NCBI GenBank assembly: GCA_002404895.1
Contig: DHKO01000054.1
Coordinates: forward strand, 34,132 to 98,131
DNA length: 64,000 nucleotides
Reading direction: 5' to 3'
Origin: Treponema sp. UBA4692
Lineage (GTDB): Bacteria; Spirochaetota; Spirochaetia; Treponematales; Treponemataceae
Both the position numbers and the translations under genes were made by a program. The first letter of the stretch is position 1, and the number at the start of each line of letters is the position of its first letter. The notes below the pieces were generated by a model. That model was given only the letters and a program-made list of their open reading frames with translations. It ran no database searches and was not told the DNA's origin. Of the stretch, positions 9,842 through 16,895 are shown piece after piece.

Positions 9842-9868
9842 CGTCTCTCCTCGTTAAAACCGATAAAA

Positions 9869-11263
9869 TCAAAAATTTGTGTAAAAAAGCTTGTCTAAAA
9901 GACTGCCAGCGCAATTTTTCGTCGGAACATAGCTGCTGCAATCAGACACAAAACCGCAAATTTCAATTTCTCTTGAGCCGTTCACATAAAGTGATTCGTG
10001 AGAAAGGCAAAAAACTCCAGAGCTTTTATAAACATTGAAAAATACTGAAAAAGCATTTCCGCCAGCAAAACCGCACCACGAATCCAAAACTGCGGAATTC
10101 AGATTTTTGCAAAGAGTATTTTTCAAAGCAGAAATTTCTTCATCGCAAAGTGAAGAAGCCAAAACCTCGGCAAGCGAAAAAACATCGACATAGAAATCCG
10201 TCGGCGAACTCGTTGCCATATAAGAAACTGCACCACTTTCAATCGCCTTGAAGATTTTGTTTCGTGTTTCTAAATCATTTATTTTCGAAGCGGCTTTTTC
10301 AGAAAATTCATTGAATGTAAAAAACACCTCGCCGATTTTTGACAAGTCCAGCACTGAAAATGCGCCGTACTTGTAATTTTCGTAAGCCGACTGAAACTGA
10401 TTTTTGCACGCAGAATAAAGGCTTTCAGAAGTCAGCCCGCCGCCGATAAAATCAGACAGCAAAGCCGTATAATCCCAGCCGCTTTCCGAAGCAATGCCAG
10501 GCGTTCCTGCCATTATTTTTGCGCAGTTTTTCATTTCATAAGCGACTTCAAACGTTGCGCCAAAGCAAGTGTCGAATCCGAGAAAATCAAGTTTCTCGCC
10601 TTCCATTCCGTTTTCAATTCCAGCACGCAGACGAGAAAGCGTCATAAAAGAAGAATTTGTCTTGTCCTCAGAAAAACCTCTCCAGCCAGAACCGTGTCCC
10701 CAAATAACAAGAGCATAATTTGAACTTTTGTAACGTCTTCGCGCAAACTGCAAAGCTCCCGACAAAGTTTTCTCATCGCCCATATCAAGTTCAGTTTCAT
10801 CGTCAGGATAAAGCTCCAGTTCCTCACATTCCAAAACATCGCTTGCAATAAGATTTTTGTTCAAATTTTCATCTTTCGAGACTTTATAAAGCCGAGTTTC
10901 TTTCCAGTCGCCATTTGAAGAATCGTATCCGCTGCAACGGTCAATCAGAACGAGCAAATTTAAATCATCTGGCAAATCAACAGTTTCCATCTCGTTGAGG
11001 TCGGAAATCGCCGCGCTTTCAAGCTCATTGTCCGCCGCCATGTAAACAAGAATTGTCCATTCACCGATTTTCTCATAAGTTTCATTTTCCGATTTTTCAG
11101 AAGAATCAGTATTTCCAGAATCTTCTATTATCTCATCGCTTTTATTCGAAAGAACAGAATAACGGCCTTGAGTTACGTCAAGCGAACACGAAAGACAAAA
11201 AACGAGAAAGAAAAATGTAAAAAAAAGCGACGAAAATTTCTTCCGTCTTAATTTTTTCCTCAT
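9869..11263 (-). CDS. Clostripain-family (peptidase C11) lipoprotein
   Basis: A 464-aa protein with a lipoprotein signal peptide (..FFFLVFCLSC, lipidated Cys ~residue 26). A linker follows and then a C11 protease domain from about residue 65 (WTILVYMAADNELE). The catalytic His lies in VIWGHGSGW and the catalytic Cys in FDTCFGATFEVAYEM, the two signatures of clostripain-like caspase-fold proteases that cut after basic residues. It is expected to act at the cell envelope. The start codon overlaps the previous gene's stop (ATGA, 11260-11263) and has a strong AAGGAGG, so the two are translationally coupled. The RHS gene follows after 27 bp. I infer a role in processing the RHS protein or other exported proteins; nothing in the sequence proves this. 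Confidence 0.88.
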   Translation of the reverse strand: MRKKLRRKKFSSLFFTFFFLVFCLSCSLDVTQGRYSVLSNKSDEIIEDSGNTDSSEKSENETYEKIGEWTILVYMAADNELESAAISDLNEMETVDLPDDLNLLVLIDRCSGYDSSNGDWKETRLYKVSKDENLNKNLIASDVLECEELELYPDDETELDMGDEKTLSGALQFARRRYKSSNYALVIWGHGSGWRGFSEDKTNSSFMTLSRLRAGIENGMEGEKLDFLGFDTCFGATFEVAYEMKNCAKIMAGTPGIASESGWDYTALLSDFIGGGLTSESLYSACKNQFQSAYENYKYGAFSVLDLSKIGEVFFTFNEFSEKAASKINDLETRNKIFKAIESGAVSYMATSSPTDFYVDVFSLAEVLASSLCDEEISALKNTLCKNLNSAVLDSWCGFAGGNAFSVFFNVYKSSGVFCLSHESLYVNGSREIEICGFVSDCSSYVPTKNCAGSLLDKLFYTNF

Positions 11264-11727
11264 TCATAAACCTCCTTCACCGCATACATTCCAAACGGAT
11301 CAGACCAAACAGAGCCGTCAGAATAAAGAATCTCGCGCAGATAAATAAAATCGATTCCATAAGGCTCATCGGGAACAGTCGAAAGATACGAATCCAAGCT
11401 AATAACAAAATCCTTTGACTCATGCGGAAGCTCCTCGGCAGAGATTTTTTCGACAACGCAATTCGAGCCGATAAAAGGATTGTTTCCCTCGTCATCATAT
11501 AAAAGGAAAGAAACTGTATATTTTGAAATTGTTTTCTCGCTGTCGTTAAAAAGCGAAAAATATGCGCCTGCAAACTCATGCGTATCGCCAAATTTTCCAA
11601 GCTCCACGCGCGGATTTTCAATCACGTAAGGGCAAGAAAGCAAGTCGGTCGTGCTGCAGCCAGAAAAAATTCCGCAGAAAACGCAGACAAATCCTAAAAT
11701 CATGCAAAAAAATCTTTTATTTTTCAT
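11260..11727 (-). CDS. Small lipoprotein of unknown function
   Basis: A 155-aa protein. The chosen ATG at 11727 is preceded by GTGGAG at a normal distance; an in-frame ATG at 11754 would lie inside the upstream gene and has no ribosome binding site. The signal peptide ends in a lipobox (CGIFSGC, Cys ~24). The mature part (about 130 residues) looks like a small beta-rich domain, with YFSLFNDSEKTISKYTVSFLLYD resembling immunoglobulin-like folds shortened here to the phrase SLFNDSEKTISKYTVSF. No enzyme motif is visible. It overlaps the upstream lipoprotein gene by 11 bp and the downstream C11 protease by 4 bp, so it belongs to the same operon. Confidence 0.8.
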   Translation of the reverse strand: MKNKRFFCMILGFVCVFCGIFSGCSTTDLLSCPYVIENPRVELGKFGDTHEFAGAYFSLFNDSEKTISKYTVSFLLYDDEGNNPFIGSNCVVEKISAEELPHESKDFVISLDSYLSTVPDEPYGIDFIYLREILYSDGSVWSDPFGMYAVKEVYE

Positions 11728-12067
11728 TTGAAACTCCACTTTTCTCAATTTCATTTGTCACATAAAAGCAAAAGAAATTTTTTCGGTCAAAAAAATCAAC
11801 TTTTGTCTTTAAACTCGAATATCCTTTTTTTCGTCCGCGAATCGAAATTTTCCCGCTTTTTACATTTTCAAGATAAAAAATTCCGCCTGAATCGCTCAAA
11901 GTTTTCTTTCCGTCTGCCGAAATTTCATAGCCATCGACCGCATTTCCATTTTGGTCAAAAATTTTTCCGGCAAACCAGGCTTTTCCATCAAATTTCATAG
12001 AAGCACACGAGTTAAAAAGCACAATAAAAAACGGAATCAAGACAAAAAACAGTTTTTTACATCGCAT
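11717..12067 (-). CDS. Small lipoprotein with carboxypeptidase-regulatory-like domain
   Basis: A 116-aa protein with a signal peptide ending in the lipobox VLFNSC (Cys ~21). The mature part contains AGKIFDQNGNAVDGYEISADG and LSDSGGIFYLENVKSGK, quoted here in part; this pattern of a beta-sandwich with G-x-x-x-D-x-x-G turns matches CarboxypepD_reg-like domains. Such domains often anchor or present surface proteins. The gene starts inside the end of the preceding gene (11-bp overlap) with GGAGG in front, so it is co-translated with the secretion genes. Function is inferred only from context. Confidence 0.78.
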   Translation of the reverse strand: MRCKKLFFVLIPFFIVLFNSCASMKFDGKAWFAGKIFDQNGNAVDGYEISADGKKTLSDSGGIFYLENVKSGKISIRGRKKGYSSLKTKVDFFDRKNFFCFYVTNEIEKSGVSNEK

Positions 12068-13478
12068 TTACAGCCTCCAAGCGTTCGCATATGATTTTCC
12101 CGTCGGATTTTTTGTAATAAACATATGTGAAACCGTCGTTTCTTTTGATTTCGCCAAGTTTTTCGCGTTTTTCCTGCGAATTACAGTTTTTAAGATTTTT
12201 GCGATTTTCAAATGGAAGATTTTTCGCTGCAGAAAAAAGCGGAACCGATTTTGGAACAAGCTTTAGATTTTCAGATTTGAAAAGCCAAGCATAATTTGCC
12301 GTCAAAAGCATTGGAGAAAAGCAGCCGTTTATATTCTGATTTTCCTTTTCGCGAGAGAAAGCGACTTTTACGTGATTTTGAGTTCCAGATTTTTCCACAG
12401 AAAACGAAGTTTCTTTCCAGCCGATTTTTTTCGCTTCCATTCCGCAAATTTTCAAGGCTGAATAAAAAATCTCTTCTGGAACTGAAAATTCAAATTCTGC
12501 GTTTTTTTCTGTCAAATGTTCTTTTTGAATGCTCGCTCCAAGCCGAAAAAGTTCTTCGCGGACTTTTTTAATCGAAGACTGACAACTAATTTTTTGACTT
12601 TCTGAATTCTCATCTTGTTTTTGAGAATTTTCTGAATTATTTCGATTTTTTTTATTGAAATCTTCAGGATTTAAAAGCTCAATTTCACCTGTGCTGCGCA
12701 TTTTTCTGAGAGTTTCAATTAAATCACGTGCATCTGAAGCATTTTCAAGGCTTTCTTTAAATTGAGAATAAGGCGAGTTTCCAGCATCAGAATTCTTATT
12801 ATCATCAAAATCAGTTTTATCAGAAACAGGGACAGACAGCGTGAAACGAGGCTTATTGTCCTTGTAGCTCACAACGCAATACTGAGCCTGCGCAACATCC
12901 TCGCTCGGGCAGCCATTGATTGAAAAAGAGCAAATTCCGCGCTCCCAGCTAAACGATGAAATTCTGCCGCCATTTTTGCTGACCGAACTGAAAACCGCCG
13001 CAACCAACTCTGATGGAGCAAGCAAAACTGGAAAAACAGCCTCAGAATTTATTTTTTTACCATTTAAAAGCGACAAATTTTCACTAGCAATAATTTTTTT
13101 TCTTTGAAAAAAAGTCTCATAAATCATTTTTCCAGAAAAAATTCCCGCAACCAAAAGAAGAAAAATTCCGGCAAAAATCGAATATTTTGTAGCGGATAAA
13201 GAAAAATTGCCTTTTTCGGGAATATAAAGATTTCCGCCTGAAAAACGCTTTTTATAGCTTGCAATAAGATTTTTTTCCATTACAGCGACATATGTCTGAA
13301 TTTTCCCTTTTTTCAGGCAAAACCAGCTTTTTATAAAGCATGAGGCCGTCAATCTCGGATGCAGTTTTTCAAGCTCACGGAGAATAAAATTTTTCCGTTT
13401 TTTTGAAAAAGCAATTTTCAGCGGCAATTCAATAGAATAAAAATCATAATCTTCTTTTCTGACATAATTTTTTCTCAT
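12057..13478 (-). CDS. Bitopic membrane protein of the secretion operon, GspL/GspM-like by position
   Basis: A 473-aa protein. About 98 cytoplasmic residues rich in Lys/Arg come first, then one transmembrane helix (~99-119, YSIFAGIFLLLVAGIFSGK), then a ~350-residue periplasmic part with an Asn/Ser/Lys-rich low-complexity stretch near the middle. This architecture (cytoplasmic domain, one helix, periplasmic domain) is that of GspL and PilN/PilO-type assembly-platform proteins, but I see no convincing sequence motif. The assignment rests on its place between the pseudopilins and the lipoproteins. The ATG at 13478 has AAGGAGA upstream. The 48-bp gap before it is the largest within this part of the operon. 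Confidence 0.75.
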   Translation of the reverse strand: MRKNYVRKEDYDFYSIELPLKIAFSKKRKNFILRELEKLHPRLTASCFIKSWFCLKKGKIQTYVAVMEKNLIASYKKRFSGGNLYIPEKGNFSLSATKYSIFAGIFLLLVAGIFSGKMIYETFFQRKKIIASENLSLLNGKKINSEAVFPVLLAPSELVAAVFSSVSKNGGRISSFSWERGICSFSINGCPSEDVAQAQYCVVSYKDNKPRFTLSVPVSDKTDFDDNKNSDAGNSPYSQFKESLENASDARDLIETLRKMRSTGEIELLNPEDFNKKNRNNSENSQKQDENSESQKISCQSSIKKVREELFRLGASIQKEHLTEKNAEFEFSVPEEIFYSALKICGMEAKKIGWKETSFSVEKSGTQNHVKVAFSREKENQNINGCFSPMLLTANYAWLFKSENLKLVPKSVPLFSAAKNLPFENRKNLKNCNSQEKREKLGEIKRNDGFTYVYYKKSDGKIICERLEAVNAM

Positions 13479-13526
13479 AAAATCTCCTTAAATTTTTACG
13501 TTAAAACGGTCGTAAAAAACTAAACG

Positions 13527-13904
13527 TTATTTTTCCTGCACAATCGCAAAACGACAGTTTTCTTTGCTGCCGTTTTGCCAGTTGAATTTAAAAAGAATTC
13601 TTTTATCAGCATATCCAACGGCAGAAATTTTCATTTTCTCGATTCCGAATACAGAACACATTTTTTCAAATTCAGAAATTTTCTCTTCAAAGAAAAAATT
13701 TTTAGACTCACCAGAATCGACAGCATTTGAAAAATCCGTGCAGAATTTTTCAAATGTAGAAACTGCAAAAAAATCTCTGGAAAAGCTCGCTTCAAGCGCA
13801 ACATTTTTCTCATGAATCTTTGAAAACTGGATACAGCCAGAAGCAAAAATCCTTAAAAAGAGAGGCGAAAGCAAAATAAAAGCGGAAAATTCAATCAGTT
13901 TCAT
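13527..13904 (-). CDS. Small pseudopilin-like protein
   Basis: A 125-aa protein. The start at 13904 (MKLIEFSAFILLSPLFLRIF) has GAGGCAGAAGAAA in front. A longer frame opens at 13985 but lies in the upstream gene with no ribosome binding site. The N-terminus is a single hydrophobic helix right after a very short basic leader; the rest is a small soluble domain with no motif I recognise. The Glu near position 5 and the hydrophobic helix suggest a minor pseudopilin (GspH/I/J class), but a classical G|FTLxE cleavage site is absent. It overlaps the preceding small gene by 14 bp. Confidence 0.68.
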   Translation of the reverse strand: MKLIEFSAFILLSPLFLRIFASGCIQFSKIHEKNVALEASFSRDFFAVSTFEKFCTDFSNAVDSGESKNFFFEEKISEFEKMCSVFGIEKMKISAVGYADKRILFKFNWQNGSKENCRFAIVQEK

Positions 13905-14187
13905 TTTCTTCTGCCTCAAAATTTTTCCAGTTCTGCTCGATTTCCTTATTTTTCTCTTCAATATGCGAATAAAACTTCTGCGCATTTCTTTCGAAATCCT
14001 GCAATCTCAGTTTTTCAAGAACGCAAAGCGCGCAAGGCAAAAGCGAAACTGAAAGCAAAACAGCGAGAGCCGCAAATACGGCAAAAGCGGAATTAGAACG
14101 CTGAAAACTATTTTTCCCAATTTTTTTCTCCTTTGACTTTTTCTTGAAAACGCTATTTCCATGAATAAATATCTTTTTCATCTCCAT
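13891..14187 (-). CDS. Short pseudopilin-like membrane protein
   Basis: A protein of 96-98 aa. Two in-frame ATGs at 14187 and 14181 follow GAAGGAGGCG; the second has the better spacing. A basic leader of ~30 residues is followed by SNSAFAVFAALAVLLSVSL and a helical, charged tail (EEKNKEIEQNWKNFEAEEN). The leader plus hydrophobic helix beginning with Phe resembles a prepilin with Ala at -1, but the Glu at +5 is missing, as in the GspK class of minor pseudopilins. Without the long GspK domain it is much too short to be a classical GspK. It overlaps the major pseudopilin gene, so it is translated with it. Confidence 0.65.
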   Translation of the reverse strand: MEMKKIFIHGNSVFKKKSKEKKIGKNSFQRSNSAFAVFAALAVLLSVSLLPCALCVLEKLRLQDFERNAQKFYSHIEEKNKEIEQNWKNFEAEENETD

Positions 14188-14641
14188 CGCCTCCTTCTTC
14201 GCCGCCCGCACCAAGACAGATAATCGCAAATGGCAACCCGTCAGGCGCATCTTGCGGAAATCCGGGACTTTTTGAATAAAAATATTTGTAATCTCCGCCC
14301 CAAGGGTCTTTCTCAATATTTTTATCAAGATACGGCCCATTCCAGTTTTCGCTGACAGGATAAAGCTCCGGCTTGACGAATAAAGCGGAAAGCCCTTGCT
14401 CCGAAGTCGGAAAACAGCCGCAATCGATGTAATACGACTGGAGCGCGACTTTAAACTGCTCAATTTGAGTTTTTGCGGCTGAAACTCGTGCTTTTTGAAC
14501 AAAATGATGAGCCGCAATTCCAGCCTGCGATGTCAAAATCACGGTTATCGCAAGAACTGCTAAAGTTTCAGCAAAAGTGAATGCTGAAGAGAAATTTTCT
14601 CCGCGCATTTTCCTCTTCAACTTCCTGATTTTCCATTTCAT
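14153..14641 (-). CDS. gspG: Type II secretion major pseudopilin
   Basis: A 162-aa protein and the clearest marker that this cluster is type II secretion, not type IV pili. After a basic leader (MKWKIRKLKRKMRGENFSSA) comes FTFAETLAVLAITVILTSQ, a prepilin helix with the conserved Glu at +5. The residue before the cleavage point is Ala instead of the usual Gly. The C-terminus has the GspG calcium-site pattern LGAGGEEGGDGDEKDIYSW. Members of this family polymerise into the short periplasmic pseudopilus that drives export through the secretin. The start at 14641 (GGAGGCGATTTATG) overlaps the gspF stop as ATGA; the longer frame to 14698 is not used. A prepilin peptidase is not in this window. Confidence 0.9.
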   Translation of the reverse strand: MKWKIRKLKRKMRGENFSSAFTFAETLAVLAITVILTSQAGIAAHHFVQKARVSAAKTQIEQFKVALQSYYIDCGCFPTSEQGLSALFVKPELYPVSENWNGPYLDKNIEKDPWGGDYKYFYSKSPGFPQDAPDGLPFAIICLGAGGEEGGDGDEKDIYSWK

Positions 14642-15609
14642 AAATCGCCTCCAATTCCCATAAAAACGGGCAAAAAAATATTCTTCAGCAAAAGCCAAAG
14701 ATAAAAAGCAGTGATGAACATCAAAATCGGCTGTAAAATTTCCAGAAAACGCTCCGCTCGCCTAGCTGATTTTTCTTCGAGACTCCTCGCAATTTTTGAA
14801 AATCCGTCATTTTTTCCGGTTATCTGGCAAAGCGAAAGATTCAGCTTCAAAAGCCGAGCCTCATTTTTTAATCCGTTTTCCTCAAAACTTTTTGAAAAAC
14901 TTTCAGAGATTTTCCAGCCGCTTAAAATTCGCTCTTCCGTCAAAATCAAAGCCGATTCAAGTTTCCGAGACTTTTCAGCAAACGAAAAACAGCTTTTTAC
15001 GCACTCCACAACGGGAACAGAATTTTCAGATAAAAACGCAATCGACTTGAAAATGAGAACCGAAGAATTTTGACAAAAAATTTTCTTCATCGATAAGAAA
15101 ACACAAAAATAGCTTGAAAAAAGGAAACTCAGCGCAGGAAAAAATGTGCAAAAGGGAGATTTCAAAGTGCTATTTTCTCCAAAATAATCTCCTAGAGATA
15201 AATTAGAAAGAAAATGAAAAGCGAAAAATCCGCCAATAAGTGCAAAAAATGCAACAAAAACAGGATAAATCAGCGACGAGACAAATTTTTCACGGTTTTC
15301 TTTCTTCTTCTGCAAAATCGTAAGAATATTGTTTACAATCAAATTCAACCTTCCTGACTTTTCCGAACATTCTATAAACGCAAGATACCAAACTGGAAAA
15401 ATCAGCTGGCTGCATTTTTCAAGCGAAACAAAAAAGCTGCTTCCGCTATTCAAGTTTTGAAAAATTTCATCTGCCGAAAAACAGATTTTTTTTCCAAACG
15501 ACTTTGTCTCAGAAATTGTTTTCAGAGATTTTGAGAGAGGAATTCCGCCAGAAAGAAGCTCTTCAAGTGCGGCGGTAAACAAAAGCAAGAGATTTTCATT
15601 TAAGTTCAT
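14638..15609 (-). CDS. gspF: Type II secretion inner-membrane platform protein
   Basis: A 323-aa protein. The chosen ATG at 15609 has AAGGAG in front and lies 14 bp inside the end of gspE. Both GspF-type helical domains can be followed: the first around FTAALEELLSGGIPLSKSL and the second around FLSENSVPVVECVKSCFSFA. Hydrophobic helices lie near the middle (YPVFVAFFALIGGFFAFHF) and the end (FITAFYLWLLLKNIFLPVF). GspF sits in the inner membrane and couples the ATPase to pseudopilus assembly. It is shorter than the ~400 aa of classical members, mainly at the N-terminus. Confidence 0.88.
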   Translation of the reverse strand: MNLNENLLLLFTAALEELLSGGIPLSKSLKTISETKSFGKKICFSADEIFQNLNSGSSFFVSLEKCSQLIFPVWYLAFIECSEKSGRLNLIVNNILTILQKKKENREKFVSSLIYPVFVAFFALIGGFFAFHFLSNLSLGDYFGENSTLKSPFCTFFPALSFLFSSYFCVFLSMKKIFCQNSSVLIFKSIAFLSENSVPVVECVKSCFSFAEKSRKLESALILTEERILSGWKISESFSKSFEENGLKNEARLLKLNLSLCQITGKNDGFSKIARSLEEKSARRAERFLEILQPILMFITAFYLWLLLKNIFLPVFMGIGGDL

Positions 15610-16867
15610 TGAAATTCTCCTTGCCGCAAAAAATTTCTGCAAAAAGAGATGCATTTCCGTCAAAAAAACTCAGACGCTGAAAAACAATTCCACGTATGAC
15701 GGCTTTCAAAAGCGAAACTTCCGCGCCGAGTTCTTTTATTCTCAAAACACATTCTTCGATTCCGCCAGCATGAACCGTTGCAAAAACTAAATGACCTGTA
15801 ATCGATGCCTGAATCGCTGTTTTCGCAGACTTTTCATCTCTTATCTCGCCGATAAAAATCACATCTGGATCTTGCCGAAAAACAAAACGAAGCGAATCTG
15901 AGAATGACATTCCAAACTTTTCATCAACTTTTATCTGAGTAACATTTTCAAGCGCATATTCAGGCGGATCTTCAATCGAGACAATTTTTTTTCGTCCTTG
16001 CCAAATCTTTTCAATTTCAAGCAAAAGCGAAGCTGCCGTTGTAGACTTTCCGCTTCCAGTCGCCCCGCAAATCAAAATCAGCCCGTCATTATGATTTAAC
16101 AGCCGATGCAAAACCGCACATTGGCTTTCAGAAAATCCGAGTTTTTCAAGCTCAAGCGGATGTTTTCCGACATCGAGAAGCCGAAGCACAAGATTTTCAG
16201 AATTTTCTCCAGCATTTTTTGACTTTTCTTCAATAAAGCGACTCACGGCAGGAACGCAAGAAACACGCACAAAAACAAGGCTCTCGCCTTTATGCACAAA
16301 CAGCCCGTCCTGAGCGCGCCGAGTTTCCATCAAGTCGAGCTTTGAAAGGACTTTTACGCGGCGGACAAGCTCTCTTCCCTTTTCAAAAGAAAGCGTACAG
16401 ATTTTTTCAAGAAATCCATTCACGCGAAAACGGACAAGATTTTCTTCTATATGAATGTCGGTCGCGCCGAAATCGCAAGCCTGCTTAATAAGCGAATCCA
16501 AAAGCAACGCCGCCGCGTTTTCATTTGAAGAATTGTTTTTAATGCGAAAATTATGGATTTCAGGCTTTTCAAGATTTCCAGTTTTTCCCACATTTTCAGA
16601 AATTTCAGAAGATTCGTTTTTTTCGCTTTTGCCGTAAGAAAACGAGACAAATTTTTTCAGCTCATCTTCTCTGATTTTTTCAAATCTGCAAAAATCAAAA
16701 ATATTTTCCTCGTCAATCTGATAAAATCTCCGCACAGAATTTTCAAGCTGACTTTTAAGTTTTTGATTTTTTTCATCGACAAGCCCGAAGCAAACTTTTT
16801 TCTCGTAATTTTCAAGAATGCAAACTTTATTGTGAAGGCAATAAGGCACGGAAAGCTCAAATTTCAT
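15596..16867 (-). CDS. gspE: Type II secretion/pilus assembly ATPase
   Basis: A 423-aa protein of the GspE/PilB family. It has Walker A (GATGSGKSTTAA), an Asp box (IVSIEDPPEYAL), Walker B (VIFIGEIRDEKSA) and a His box (TGHLVFATVHAG). The ATG at 16867 has GGAG six bases upstream and is better than the ATG at 16879. Two features are unusual. The C-terminus ends soon after the His box region, and the tetracysteine zinc module of classical GspE is absent. The N-terminal domain is also reduced. The protein should power pseudopilus growth from the cytoplasmic face. It starts 28 bp after the secretin gene and overlaps gspF. Confidence 0.92.
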   Translation of the reverse strand: MKFELSVPYCLHNKVCILENYEKKVCFGLVDEKNQKLKSQLENSVRRFYQIDEENIFDFCRFEKIREDELKKFVSFSYGKSEKNESSEISENVGKTGNLEKPEIHNFRIKNNSSNENAAALLLDSLIKQACDFGATDIHIEENLVRFRVNGFLEKICTLSFEKGRELVRRVKVLSKLDLMETRRAQDGLFVHKGESLVFVRVSCVPAVSRFIEEKSKNAGENSENLVLRLLDVGKHPLELEKLGFSESQCAVLHRLLNHNDGLILICGATGSGKSTTAASLLLEIEKIWQGRKKIVSIEDPPEYALENVTQIKVDEKFGMSFSDSLRFVFRQDPDVIFIGEIRDEKSAKTAIQASITGHLVFATVHAGGIEECVLRIKELGAEVSLLKAVIRGIVFQRLSFFDGNASLFAEIFCGKENFNELK

Positions 16868-16895
16868 TTTAATCTCCATTTTGTTTTCAAATTCA

